Positions 52,551-61,840 of a stretch of DNA of 64,000 bases are shown here, piece by piece. The stretch's first letter is position 1. Every line of letters begins with the position of its first letter. The stretch is from Sedimenticola selenatireducens (lineage in GTDB: Bacteria > Pseudomonadota > Gammaproteobacteria > Chromatiales > Chromatiaceae), in the NCBI RefSeq assembly GCF_007625115.1, contig NZ_VMNH01000005.1:434001-498000 (forward strand), read 5' to 3'. The position numbers and the translations under genes are program-made. The notes under the pieces are model-generated. The model saw only the letters and a list, made by a program, of their open reading frames with translations, was not told where the DNA came from and made no database searches.

Positions 52551-53567
52551 TCACTCCATATCAGTCCGATACTGCCCTTGATGTGCCAAGCTGTTGAGGC
52601 GGGCACGTTTCAGCAATGCGGCCTGGGTGGCTGCACGGTTACGGTTGTCTCCTTGCCAAGCCTGCAGGGCTGGTTGCTGGAGTGCTCGCCCATAGGAGAT
52701 GCTTAACTGCCAGGGTGGACTGGTTGCTAACTGGTTGAGGGCGTTGAGATTCTCTGTGGCCTGTTCCGGGCTCATGCCGCCGGATAAAAAGTTGATGCTG
52801 GGTACGGCAGCAGGCACGCAGCGGCGTAGCACACGGAGTGTTTTGGTAGCGACCTCCTTACTACTGGCTTGCGTGAGACACGCTTTTCCGGGCAGTACCA
52901 TGTTGGGTTTGAGAAGCATCAGCTCCAGCGCCACGCCGTGCCGAACCAGCGCCTCGAACACAGCATGTAGCACCTGTTCGGTTACTTGTGCGCAGCGGTT
53001 AATATCGTGCTCGCCATCCATGAGTACTTCCGGTTCGACAATCGGGACTACTCCCACTTCTTGGCAGACAGCGGCGTAGCGGGCTAGCATCTCGGCGTTC
53101 GCACTTAATCCCAAGACTGACGGATTATGGTGACTGATGGGATAGACCTCGCGCCATTTAGCAAAACGGGCGCCCTGACTTTTGTAGCCACTGAGGCGAT
53201 CGGCCAGTCCGTCCAATCCGTAGGTGATCTTGTCACCGGGGGCACCCGGTAATGCGCCTGTTCCCTTATCCACTTTGATACCTGGGACGATACGTTGCTG
53301 CACGGCAAGCTCTGGCAGTAGAGTGCCTTGGTCATCTTTCTGCGCCAGGGTCTCCTCGAACAGGATGATACCGCTGATATAATCCCCCAATCCTTCGGTG
53401 GTTAGCAGGATTTCACGGTAATCCCGGCGGTTGTTTTCGGTGGATTCCACGCCGATGCTATCGAAGCGTTTGGCAATGGTGGGGTTGCTCTCATCGGCGG
53501 CGAGGATGCCGCGGGTGTTGTCGACCATGTCGTTAATGGTGTTTTGCAGTTCTTCTTGGGTTGTCAT
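52551..53567 (-). CDS. Class I fructose-bisphosphate aldolase
   Basis: A 338-residue Schiff-base aldolase, which interconverts fructose 1,6-bisphosphate with dihydroxyacetone phosphate and glyceraldehyde 3-phosphate. Visible are GILAADESNPTIAKRF near 20, the VEPEVLMDG block near 180 and LLKPNMVLPGK near 220, where the Lys forms the Schiff base. The start MTTQEELQ is used: GGAG sits nine bases upstream of this ATG. In an autotroph it could work in gluconeogenesis or the Calvin cycle. Single gene. Confidence 0.94.
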   Translation of the reverse strand: MTTQEELQNTINDMVDNTRGILAADESNPTIAKRFDSIGVESTENNRRDYREILLTTEGLGDYISGIILFEETLAQKDDQGTLLPELAVQQRIVPGIKVDKGTGALPGAPGDKITYGLDGLADRLSGYKSQGARFAKWREVYPISHHNPSVLGLSANAEMLARYAAVCQEVGVVPIVEPEVLMDGEHDINRCAQVTEQVLHAVFEALVRHGVALELMLLKPNMVLPGKACLTQASSKEVATKTLRVLRRCVPAAVPSINFLSGGMSPEQATENLNALNQLATSPPWQLSISYGRALQQPALQAWQGDNRNRAATQAALLKRARLNSLAHQGQYRTDME

Positions 53568-53727
53568 GTCGCTGATCTCCATTGAGCCTGTATCAGGTCA
53601 GGTGGGGCTTAACAGCCTATATAAAATAATAGGTTAACAATCCATTTTCTGCCGACATGATCGTTTGTGAGGCAACCCCATAATATAGTGTTATTTAATT
53701 CTACTACTTTTTAATGCCACAAAAAAT

Positions 53728-53757
53728 TGGCCCTCAATTGAGGGCCAGGTTTTTTTA
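53728..53757. terminator. Bidirectional terminator after hdrB
   Basis: The palindrome TGGCCCTCAATTGAGGGCCA (53728-53747) has A/T runs on both sides: TTTTTT on the minus strand and TTTTTTT on the plus. It ends the qmoA-qmoB-hdrC-hdrB operon 35 bp after the hdrB stop. The GGCCCTC/GAGGGCC core is the same as in the terminator at 49887. Confidence 0.88.
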
Positions 53758-53782
53758 TTATGTATATTGCTTTTAGTGGTAA

Positions 53783-54682
53783 CTATTTGCCCGCAATATC
53801 TTCCAGCGACTTGGCGCGGATGATCTGACCATCCAGGGCGGAGTCTTTACTGTTACGGCCAAATGCGACACTCATCAGTTGGCTGTAGTAAACAACCGGC
53901 ATGTTGAACTTGCTGCCGAAGCGCGCGTTGATCTGGTCTTGATAGATCTCTACGTTGGCCTGACACAATGGGCAGGGGGTGGCGATCAAATCGGCACCGT
54001 GATCATAGGCCGCTTCAATGATGCCGTGGATCATCTCCTGGGACTTCTCGGGTTCTGAGAAGGCCAAAGCGCCACCGCAACACTGGACCTTTTTCTCGTA
54101 GGTGGGAATGGACTCGGCGCCCACACTGTCGATCAGGTGATCGAGGTAGACAGGATTCTCAAATGACTCTTCTGCGATACCAAACGGACGGTTGGTCTGG
54201 CAGCCGACATAGCTGGCGATCTTCAGGCCTTCGAGTGGTTTCTTGACCTTGGCGCGAATGGCTTCAAAACCGATGTCCTCAATCAGCACCTCAACCATGT
54301 GTCGAACAGGCGTCTGGTTATTGAGTTTCAGGTTGGCTTCATTGAGCGCGGTGTTGGCATCGCGGAACATGTTTTGATCTTCATGCAAACGCTCTTTGGC
54401 TTCACGAGTGGAGAGCCAGCAGGCGGCGCAGGTCGCGACCATGTCTTGTCCAGGATTGTGCTGCTCAGAGAGCGCGATATTGCGTGCAGAGAGTGTCAGG
54501 CGTGGCAGTTCACCACCGCCGCCGTAGCCAATGGATGCGCCACAGCAGTTCCAGTCCGGGATCTCGTTGAGCGTGATATCCAGCTCATCGCACATAGTCT
54601 GGGTGGCACGCATCATGTTAGATGAGGAGGCTCCAGTTTGTGAGGAGCATCCTGGGTAGAATGAGACTTCTTTCTTAGCCAT
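53783..54682 (-). CDS. hdrB: HdrB-like heterodisulfide reductase subunit (Qmo-linked)
   Basis: A 299-residue protein with two CCG domains like the HdrB subunit of heterodisulfide reductases. The first has PGCSSQTG, DWNCCGAS and CAACW; the second has YVGCQTN, QCCGGALAFSEP and CPLCQ. These cysteine sets bind unusual [4Fe-4S] clusters. It is the last of four genes in the operon and, with HdrC, takes the place of the QmoC subunit. In sulfur oxidizers this complex is thought to carry electrons from APS reductase to the quinone pool. Confidence 0.9.
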   Translation of the reverse strand: MAKKEVSFYPGCSSQTGASSSNMMRATQTMCDELDITLNEIPDWNCCGASIGYGGGGELPRLTLSARNIALSEQHNPGQDMVATCAACWLSTREAKERLHEDQNMFRDANTALNEANLKLNNQTPVRHMVEVLIEDIGFEAIRAKVKKPLEGLKIASYVGCQTNRPFGIAEESFENPVYLDHLIDSVGAESIPTYEKKVQCCGGALAFSEPEKSQEMIHGIIEAAYDHGADLIATPCPLCQANVEIYQDQINARFGSKFNMPVVYYSQLMSVAFGRNSKDSALDGQIIRAKSLEDIAGK

Positions 54683-54698
54683 TGTGATATGTCCTCAG

Positions 54699-55322
54699 TT
54701 AGCTGTTGCCCTGGATTTTGGCATCTTCGATTTCCTGGGCTTTCTTGATCATCTTCTGCAGGCCGCTGGTGTCTTTGATGCTGTGTCCACCAAAGAGCTC
54801 CATGGCGCTCATGCGCTTGGCCTTCATCATGTTCTGTCCCAGCTTCTGATTGGCCATGGCATTTTTGATGCCTTGACCAAAGCCATCTTTGAAGTACATG
54901 GAGAGGCCCAGTTTCAGCTCGTTGACACGGCCTTTTTTCATCAGGTTGTCCCAAAAGATCTGAGCAAACTGTTGAGTTGGCTGGTTCTTCGGCGACAGGC
55001 CCAGACGTTTGGCGTAGTGTGCCAGCCCGTGCATGATGTGGGTGATGGGCAGTCCACGAGGACAGCGTGCAATACAGTTATAGCAGGAGGTGCACATCCA
55101 CATGGCGTCGGATGAGAGTACAGCCTCGCGCTTGCCCGCACGAATCATCATGAACAGTTTCTGAGGGGTATGTTCCCAGGCATTACCCAGGGGGCATGAG
55201 CCGGCGCAGACGCCGCACTGCATACACATCTTGACCCATTCGCCCTCTTCGACGTTCGCCTCAACCTCTTTAAGGAAGCTGCTGCGGTACCTTTCGGTCA
55301 TTGCGGTATTTAAATCGCTCAT
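54699..55322 (-). CDS. hdrC: HdrC-like iron-sulfur subunit (Qmo-linked)
   Basis: A 207-residue soluble ferredoxin-type protein with two 4Fe-4S motifs, CMQCGVCAGSCP (near 33-44) and CTSCYNCIARCP (near 73-84). It has no haem-b membrane part, unlike QmoC. It starts 12 bp after the qmoB stop with AAGGGA eight bases upstream, and hdrB starts 16 bp after its stop. It probably bridges QmoAB and HdrB. Confidence 0.9.
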   Translation of the reverse strand: MSDLNTAMTERYRSSFLKEVEANVEEGEWVKMCMQCGVCAGSCPLGNAWEHTPQKLFMMIRAGKREAVLSSDAMWMCTSCYNCIARCPRGLPITHIMHGLAHYAKRLGLSPKNQPTQQFAQIFWDNLMKKGRVNELKLGLSMYFKDGFGQGIKNAMANQKLGQNMMKAKRMSAMELFGGHSIKDTSGLQKMIKKAQEIEDAKIQGNS

Positions 55323-55334
55323 AATCCGTTTCCC

Positions 55335-57584
55335 TTAGAACTTGAATGGGCTCAGGCCGATCTTCTCAACCGTCTCAGCCATATCATTGATCAGTTTGGG
55401 CGCGCGCTCTACATCAGTAATTGCGACTTCGTAGACTACTACACGCTCTGGCTCTAGGTTGAGTGAAGAGAGCGTGTCTCCCACCTTACCCATACGCTCA
55501 TGCGCCATGGCGGATCCGCGTACGAAGTGACACTGGTAGTCGTCACCCTTCGCACAACCCATCAGGACAATGCCGTCATAGCCGCTGTTCAGCGAGTCAG
55601 TGATCCAGGAGAGACTGACAGAGCCCAGGCAGCGTACGGGGATGACCCGTGCCCAAGGATTGATCTCTACGCCATTCATGGCCGCTTGATCCAGTGCGGG
55701 GTAGGCATCGTTCTCACAGGCCAGTACCAGGATGCGTGGCTTCTCGTCGAACTCCTCTGGAACTTCGACGTTCTTGATCTGCTGATTGACGGTCTCAACT
55801 GAATAGTTCTCAAACGAGATTACGCGTACTGGGCAGGCGCCCATACAGGTACCGCAGCGACGGCAACGGGACTCGTTGAACATCGGGTAGCCTTTCTCGT
55901 CCTCGTTGATGGCGCCGAAGGGGCACTCAACCGTACAGCGCTTACACTGGGTGCAGCCATCCATACGGAATTTCGGGAATGAGAGGTCGCCGGCACGGGG
56001 ATGGGCGGCCATACCCTTACCTGCATTCTCGGCAGCCTGAATGGCCTTCATGGCGGCACCGGCGGCATCGTCTTGGGCCTGGCGCATGTCCATTGGGCGA
56101 CGCAGAGGACCAGCAGCATAGATGCCGGTACGGCGGGTCTCATACGGGAAGCAGATGAAGTGCGAGTCGGTAAAGCCGTTCTTCAGATGTGGCAGATCCG
56201 TTCCCTGGCGATAATCCAGGTTGAGGATTGAGTCTACGGTGACGGTCGGGGCCTTAACCTCTGCCTCTTCCGTTTTCTCTGCATCTTCGTCAATGACCAT
56301 TGGGACGGCATAGGGATCAGGTCCGGAGTTGGGCATCATGCCCACATCCAGTACCACCAGATCGGCCTGCATGCTGGTCTCTTCGTCTAGAATCAGATCC
56401 TTGAATTTCACTTCCAGGCTGTCACCCGCTACCACTTCGCTCACTTCGCCTTTGGAGAAGGTGACCATCTTCTCTTGGCCGGCACGGTAGAAATCTTCAC
56501 CGGCCGCACCTGGGGTGCGCAGATTATTGAACAGGATGGTGGTATCACAATCACCATTCTGCGCTTTGAAATACATAGCCTGCTTGATAGCAATCAGGTC
56601 GCCGATGCCGGAGTGGTAGGAGAGCTGTCCCTTTTCGGTTGAGCTTTGACCGACATTCTGCACGAAGGCGACAGCCTTGACTTCTTTGCCGTCTGATGGA
56701 CGCTTGATCGGGCCGCCATTAGATGCCTTGACCAGCTTTTCCAGTTCCCCGTTGGTGATGATGTCGGGGCTGCTGCTGTAGCCAAACTGCATTAGACCTG
56801 ATGGATCGTACAGATTGAACCCTGTGGCCTGAATGATGGCGCCAAAGGTTTCAGTCACAACAGCGCCTGATTCGGTGGCGATATCAACGCTGAATCGACC
56901 CGGTGCACCGGCGGTTTTGGCGACCGTGCTGTTCAGGTGAACCGTGATCAGATCGTTGGCTTCAATCGATGCGATCATCGCAGCAACGCCGGTATCCTGT
57001 GGTTCACTGTAGGGAGAACGGGTAGGGATAGACTTAATATAGTCGGCGGCCTGGCCACCCAGTGCGCCGCTCTTTTCAATGATGTGTGCCGGATAACCGG
57101 CAGCAGCGGCTTCAATGGCCGCTGTCATGCCGGTGATACCCCCGCCCACAACCATAATGGTCTTGTTCAGCTGCTGCTCACCAGAGGAGGCGGGCTTTGA
57201 CATAGAGCGTAGTTCAGCGCAAGCCATACGCACATAGTCGTCGGCCATCTCCTGGGTGGTTTCCTGATGCTCATCGGCATCCGGGCGAACCCAGATGACA
57301 CCTTCGCGCAGGTTGGCGCGGGTCAGGGCGACATCGGTAAAGTTGAATGCCTCGACCTTGGCGCGACGGGAGCAGGCGGCGATCATGACATGGGTCACGG
57401 CATCATTGGCGATGTCGTCACGGATCATCTGCACACCTTCGCTGTTGCAAAGCATTTCATGCTGTTTGCAGGATTGCATCTTACCCTCGCGGGTGGCAAT
57501 CGATTCCAGTTGGCTAGGGTCCAGTCGGTCCCCAATACCACAGCCAGTACAGATATAACCGGCAAATTTCTTTTCGTCAGACAC
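55335..57584 (-). CDS. qmoB: Quinone-interacting membrane-bound oxidoreductase-type subunit QmoB
   Basis: A 749-residue HdrA-like flavoprotein. The order is an N-terminal Cys-containing section (CTGCGIGD near 12-18), a FAD domain (VVGGGITGMTAAIEAAAAG near 145), two 4Fe-4S motifs (CTQCKRCTVECP and CRRCGTCMGACP near 555-605) and a C-terminal MvhD-type domain (LVLACENDAYPALDQAAMNG to the end). This order and length match QmoB. It moves electrons between APS reductase and quinone. The gene is 4 bp downstream of qmoA. Confidence 0.93.
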   Translation of the reverse strand: MSDEKKFAGYICTGCGIGDRLDPSQLESIATREGKMQSCKQHEMLCNSEGVQMIRDDIANDAVTHVMIAACSRRAKVEAFNFTDVALTRANLREGVIWVRPDADEHQETTQEMADDYVRMACAELRSMSKPASSGEQQLNKTIMVVGGGITGMTAAIEAAAAGYPAHIIEKSGALGGQAADYIKSIPTRSPYSEPQDTGVAAMIASIEANDLITVHLNSTVAKTAGAPGRFSVDIATESGAVVTETFGAIIQATGFNLYDPSGLMQFGYSSSPDIITNGELEKLVKASNGGPIKRPSDGKEVKAVAFVQNVGQSSTEKGQLSYHSGIGDLIAIKQAMYFKAQNGDCDTTILFNNLRTPGAAGEDFYRAGQEKMVTFSKGEVSEVVAGDSLEVKFKDLILDEETSMQADLVVLDVGMMPNSGPDPYAVPMVIDEDAEKTEEAEVKAPTVTVDSILNLDYRQGTDLPHLKNGFTDSHFICFPYETRRTGIYAAGPLRRPMDMRQAQDDAAGAAMKAIQAAENAGKGMAAHPRAGDLSFPKFRMDGCTQCKRCTVECPFGAINEDEKGYPMFNESRCRRCGTCMGACPVRVISFENYSVETVNQQIKNVEVPEEFDEKPRILVLACENDAYPALDQAAMNGVEINPWARVIPVRCLGSVSLSWITDSLNSGYDGIVLMGCAKGDDYQCHFVRGSAMAHERMGKVGDTLSSLNLEPERVVVYEVAITDVERAPKLINDMAETVEKIGLSPFKF

Positions 57585-57588
57585 GTTG

Positions 57589-58872
57589 TTAACCCTCCGT
57601 TCCGGCGACGCGGTTGACTACCTGAATAGCGCGCAGTGCGGCGCCCGTGGCTTGCTGAACTGCACGATTGACATCCAGTGCATCAGAGGAGCAGCCGGCA
57701 GCAAAGATGCCGCCATTCTCGCTGGCAGGCTCGATAAAGCCCTCCTCATTGATGACGATGTCGACCGGGAAGCTGGCTTTGTCAACGCTGGGTTGCATGC
57801 CCACGGCCAGTACGACCAGGTCATGCTCGTTTTCGTAGCGGTGATAGCCCTCGGTATCCACGCCCTTGAGTACCGGGTTGCCGTTCGCTCTGTTCTCGAC
57901 GATAGAGGCGACCTTGGACTTGATGAACGAGACGTTGGGATTTTCACGCACGGTCTGATAGAACTCCTCAAACCGGTCAATTGCACGAATGTCGATATAG
58001 TAGATAGTGGACTTGCCTTCATCCCCCAGCGCTTCCTGAACATAATGGGTCTGTTTCAGGGTGGCCATGCAGCAGATGCGTGAACAGTGCAGCAGGTGGT
58101 TCTTGTCACGGGAACCGGCACATTGAATAAAGGCGATATTTTTCGCAGGTGATCCATCGGCGCGGAGGATTTTTCCACCCGTCGGCCCGTTGGGATCAGC
58201 CATGCGCTCGAATTCCACATTGGTGATGACATTGCTGAAGCGGTCATAACCGTAGGGTTGAATCTTGTTGGCGTCATAGGGTTGCCATCCGGTTGCCCAG
58301 ACCACTGCGCCGGCTTTAAAGCTGACGGTCTCTTCCTGCATATCCAGGTCCACGGCATTCACCTTACAGGCCGCTTTGGCCTTTTCAGCGTCATCTGTAC
58401 CGATAATAGCCGGGTCAATGACATACTGCTGGGGATGGGCCATGCGATGGGGCAGATAGGCACCCTTGCGTTTGCCCATGCCATAGTTGTACTCATCATC
58501 GAATTCAGCGGTCACGGCCTTGCCACAGTCGCCACAACCGGTGCAGTTATCGTTGACATAACGCGGGCTGAGCTTGACGCTGGCGGTATAGTTACCCGCT
58601 TCACCCTGAATGTCGGTAACCTCGGCCATGGTCAAGATGGTCAGGTTCGGGTTCATCTTTGCCCGGCGCTGATTGATCTCTAATCCACAAGTGGGGTAGC
58701 AGAGTTTGGGGAAATATTTATACAGTTGGGTGACGCGGCCACCAACGTAGGGACGCTTTTCAACCAGTACGACCTGTTTTCCGGTCTCAGCAGCTTCCAG
58801 CGCAGCGGTGAGTCCACTGATACCACCACCGACTACCAGAATGGTCTGATTGGTTGCAATTACTTCCGTCAT
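57589..58872 (-). CDS. qmoA: QmoA, HdrA-like FAD protein
   Basis: A 427-residue flavoprotein, shorter than QmoB and typical of QmoA. The FAD motif VVGGGISGLTAALEAAETG is near residue 12. The Cys-containing CYPTCGLEIN and CTGCGDCGKAV segments follow, with a second dinucleotide region near the C-terminus (IFAAGCSSDALDVNRAVQQATGAA). The ATG at 58872 has the ribosome site GGAGG six bases upstream, preferred over a start ten codons earlier. It is the first gene of the qmoA-qmoB-hdrC-hdrB operon. Confidence 0.93.
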   Translation of the reverse strand: MTEVIATNQTILVVGGGISGLTAALEAAETGKQVVLVEKRPYVGGRVTQLYKYFPKLCYPTCGLEINQRRAKMNPNLTILTMAEVTDIQGEAGNYTASVKLSPRYVNDNCTGCGDCGKAVTAEFDDEYNYGMGKRKGAYLPHRMAHPQQYVIDPAIIGTDDAEKAKAACKVNAVDLDMQEETVSFKAGAVVWATGWQPYDANKIQPYGYDRFSNVITNVEFERMADPNGPTGGKILRADGSPAKNIAFIQCAGSRDKNHLLHCSRICCMATLKQTHYVQEALGDEGKSTIYYIDIRAIDRFEEFYQTVRENPNVSFIKSKVASIVENRANGNPVLKGVDTEGYHRYENEHDLVVLAVGMQPSVDKASFPVDIVINEEGFIEPASENGGIFAAGCSSDALDVNRAVQQATGAALRAIQVVNRVAGTEG

Positions 58873-59258
58873 GGATTTTCCTCCGTTGCGGAATAGGTTC
58901 ATTCGAAAAGCTGGGCTGGATATAGCGCCGATGCGGACTGTTCAGTCATCGTACAGGGCACGCAAAAACCCATAATTTAGAATTTGGTAAGATACTCTTA
59001 ATGGGCTGATCCTGCCAGATCAATCGGAGACTATGTCGATCGAAATTTCCAATGGCGCCATAGGTGTGATGAATGATATCTAATGGTCGGAATAAAAAGC
59101 GCTGATGAATGCTTTGGGGCTATAATAAAAGTTAGGGGAACGAAATAACGAAACATGGAATTGAAACTGCATGAAGTGCATTGCACTATTAATGTAAATT
59201 CATGTGTTATATAACCCCTGCGGCACCCTCATCGAATACAAAAACAAGGAGAGATCAA
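58873..59258. promoter_or_regulatory. Divergent region between qmoA and the PilZ-like gene
   Basis: 386 bp without a gene. Towards the right side, TTGCAC (59179-59184) and TGTTAT, spaced 18 bp, could be the plus-strand promoter. A GTGCA-T-TGCAC inverted repeat overlaps its left part. For the qmo operon only weak -35/-10 candidates are seen. No sigma-54 match. Confidence 0.35.
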
Positions 59259-61103
59259 GTGAGCCAGGCCAATAATCCCTATCTCCTTCCAAATCGAACG
59301 GCACTCGCTCGTGGTGATGATTCCTTTGATCCGAAGCGGTTTAAGCAGCAGGTTCAGGATCTGCCGATGGGCAATGTGGGGCAGGTTGCGCAGACTGTTA
59401 AGCATTTGCTGATGCAGATGAATGCCGCCAACATCCCTGTCTCCAATCGGGTGGCAAATATGGAATTGCTCTTGAAACCGCTCTTGTTTACGCTGAGTGC
59501 GCTGCATAAGGGCTTTTCAAGAGAGTCGCTACCGCTGAGTAAGCGGGCAGGGGTGATATCTGAGCTCCATGAACAACTCTGCGTCTTAGGTGTGCAGGGA
59601 TATAAAGTAATTCTGGATCAGTACCACCACGAATCATTGGCTGGGCAGCTGCTGCATAAATCGAATCGTGCATTCGCCCTCCATCATGCGCTCTATTTCC
59701 TGGGGCAAAGTCTGCTAAAGGCCTACCAGCTCTATCGTCCTGCCCCCGAACATGTTTGGCGGGAGATTCATGGGATTCATCGCTATGCCTATGACCAAAA
59801 GTTGGCGGATCGCCCCGTCGATAATGAAGAGCAAGGGCTTGTAGCAAAATCGTCTGTTAATGACCTTTATAAACAACTGCTGTTGCTCTCACTCTCCGGC
59901 CCTTATCGCCTGATGCAGGGCGAGGTTCAGCGTGTTTACTACGCGCTGTTACGCTGGGTAATCTATTCACAGCTGATAGATCTGGGTAAAACATCAGAGG
60001 ATGCGGGTCAGTTCATCGTGGATATTAGTGTCGATGAACCCCCTCGGCTTAGAGGGGCTGAACGGGATCATCAGGTGCTGAAAGGCTGGGTGCTGGATAC
60101 CAGTAAGCTGGCGGTAAAGCTTGCCGATGATCTGGAGGCTAGCGAAGCACCGCATGGGGTGATGAGACCGCAGGTGTCGCCTGATAAGATTTCTCCTGAT
60201 CTGATGGCCAGACTCATGCTGACTTGGGGTATTGGATCCAAAAGGGTAACCGACCGTGATGAAACGCCAGGAGAGGTATCACTCATATGCGGATTAGAGG
60301 CTATTTATCAGGTAATTGGGGGGGAGAAGGTGCCCGAGCTGGCCAATAGCCCTGGTACATTCAATGCATCCAACAAGCCTGCGAAGGATGAAAAGAAGCA
60401 AAGAGGTGTCCCTCGTGCCCTGTTGGAAGCCGATGAAAGTGTCATCAATGATGACCCTGATCTGGATAATATTCGCAGCTGGATCACGCGGGGCAATGAT
60501 CCCACTTTGAAACTGCCGGATGCCCCCCCTGTCGTTAAGACCGAAGTGGTTGCCCCGACTGAAAGTGAGAAGGTGTCGGTAGCTAGAAATTGCCTGGTCT
60601 ATAACGAGAGTGTCAATGGTTATCATCTTGGATGGACCGGTGGCAGTGATGAGCAGATCACTGTGGGCGAATTGGTTGCGGTTAGCGGTCAGGACGGACA
60701 TGACGCAGAACTACTGCGGCTTGGGGTCATCCGTTGGATGCGTGTTGAGCATCCGGATGTCATCGACTTTGGCGTAGAACTGTTTCCTGGGGATATTGCG
60801 CCCGTAATTTTCTCACGTCAGTGGGGGCGTAACAAGCAGCCTGCGTATTGGCCTGGACTACTGCTGCAGCGGCCAAATGAAGATTCCACGCTAATAACTG
60901 CCCCCTTCTATTCTGAAGAGAAGGAGAAGACCTGGCTTATGAATCAGGATGACCGACGTAAGATTTTCCTGACCCGGGTTATCGAGGGAACCGCTTCGTT
61001 TATCCAGCTCTATTATCAAGACCCGGAAGTAAAAAAAGAGCAGGCTGCAACCCAGACAGAATTTGCTGATGAGGATTTTGATCAGTTATGGACAAGCCTG
61101 TAA
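59259..61103 (+). CDS. Large uncharacterised protein, possible c-di-GMP effector
   Basis: A 614-residue soluble protein. The N-terminal 250 residues are helical (LLLKPLLFTLSALHKGF, LYFLGQSLLKAYQLY), and a linker near 390-440 is charged and Pro-rich. The C-terminal 150 residues (HLGWTGGSDEQITVGELVAVSG, LLRLGVIRWMRVEHPDVIDFGVELFPGDIAPV) look beta-rich and PilZ-like. Proteins of this layout in Pseudomonas-type bacteria have been called cyclic-di-GMP binding. I cannot see a full RxxxR...DxSxxG motif, so this is tentative. GTG start with GGAG seven bases upstream. Divergent from qmoA. Confidence 0.5.
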   Translation: MSQANNPYLLPNRTALARGDDSFDPKRFKQQVQDLPMGNVGQVAQTVKHLLMQMNAANIPVSNRVANMELLLKPLLFTLSALHKGFSRESLPLSKRAGVISELHEQLCVLGVQGYKVILDQYHHESLAGQLLHKSNRAFALHHALYFLGQSLLKAYQLYRPAPEHVWREIHGIHRYAYDQKLADRPVDNEEQGLVAKSSVNDLYKQLLLLSLSGPYRLMQGEVQRVYYALLRWVIYSQLIDLGKTSEDAGQFIVDISVDEPPRLRGAERDHQVLKGWVLDTSKLAVKLADDLEASEAPHGVMRPQVSPDKISPDLMARLMLTWGIGSKRVTDRDETPGEVSLICGLEAIYQVIGGEKVPELANSPGTFNASNKPAKDEKKQRGVPRALLEADESVINDDPDLDNIRSWITRGNDPTLKLPDAPPVVKTEVVAPTESEKVSVARNCLVYNESVNGYHLGWTGGSDEQITVGELVAVSGQDGHDAELLRLGVIRWMRVEHPDVIDFGVELFPGDIAPVIFSRQWGRNKQPAYWPGLLLQRPNEDSTLITAPFYSEEKEKTWLMNQDDRRKIFLTRVIEGTASFIQLYYQDPEVKKEQAATQTEFADEDFDQLWTSL

Positions 61104-61244
61104 TGCACGAATGCAAAATACCTATGGCAGAGGCTAGGAGAAGTCTTGGGGCTTTAGTCATTGAATTATGTGGTTGAACTCACGGTGGCCATTTGATGTC
61201 AGCAATTAGTAGTATTAATCGACTGACAAGCATTTGAGGATGCA

Positions 61245-61769
61245 ATGAACCGGGAGCGCAGTGTTGACGCCAGAGGCATCGGGAGATGGATGATGATCAT
61301 CTCCTGGGTCATCCTTCTTGCGCTACTCTCATATCTGTTTAGCGGCATGTTGGAGCAGCAGAATAATCCAAATTCAACCCCTGAAACCGGTACGGATCAG
61401 CACGGCGCTGCGCAGGTTGTGTTGAAGCGTAATCGGGCGGGTCATTATGTGGCAAGTGGCCAGATTAATGGACATGAAGTGGTGTTCCTGCTGGATACAG
61501 GTGCAACCGATGTGGCTTTATCGAGTGAATTGGCAACAAAGCTAAAATTAGCGCAGGGTGCACAACGAATCAGCCAGACGGCAAACGGCGCTGTCATCTC
61601 TTGGCAAACCCGGTTATCAGAAGTGGGTCTGGGCGACATTAGACTCAATAATGTCAGGGCTAGCGTACTCCCTTCGATGCAAGGGAATGAGGTGTTGCTA
61701 GGGATGAGCTTTCTGAAACGCTTGGAGCTGGTTCAAAAAGGCGATCAGTTAACGCTGAGGAAGCTCTAG
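61245..61769 (+). CDS. Retropepsin-like aspartic protease, membrane-anchored
   Basis: A 174-residue protein with one N-terminal membrane helix (WMMIISWVILLALLSYLF) and a periplasmic retropepsin-like domain. The active-site motif is DTGATDVALS near residue 85, and GNEVLLGMSFLKRLE near 148 is the family's second landmark. The family (clan AA, TIGR02281-type) occurs widely in proteobacteria without a known substrate. It stands alone, possibly in the same transcript as the gene before it (141-bp gap). Confidence 0.88.
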   Translation: MNRERSVDARGIGRWMMIISWVILLALLSYLFSGMLEQQNNPNSTPETGTDQHGAAQVVLKRNRAGHYVASGQINGHEVVFLLDTGATDVALSSELATKLKLAQGAQRISQTANGAVISWQTRLSEVGLGDIRLNNVRASVLPSMQGNEVLLGMSFLKRLELVQKGDQLTLRKL

Positions 61770-61800
61770 CGTTTCCGACGGGTTGTTACATGTGAAGGAT

Positions 61801-61828
61801 GGGTGGTCTGAGGTTACTCAAACCACCC
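61801..61828. terminator. Hairpin between convergent protease and HU genes
   Basis: Arms GGGTGGT (61801-61807) and ACCACCC (61822-61828) with an inner TGAG/CTCA stem (61809-61812 / 61817-61820) and loop GTTA. No clear T run follows on either strand, so factor-independent termination is uncertain. Confidence 0.45.
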
Positions 61829-61840
61829 GCTGTTGATTAA

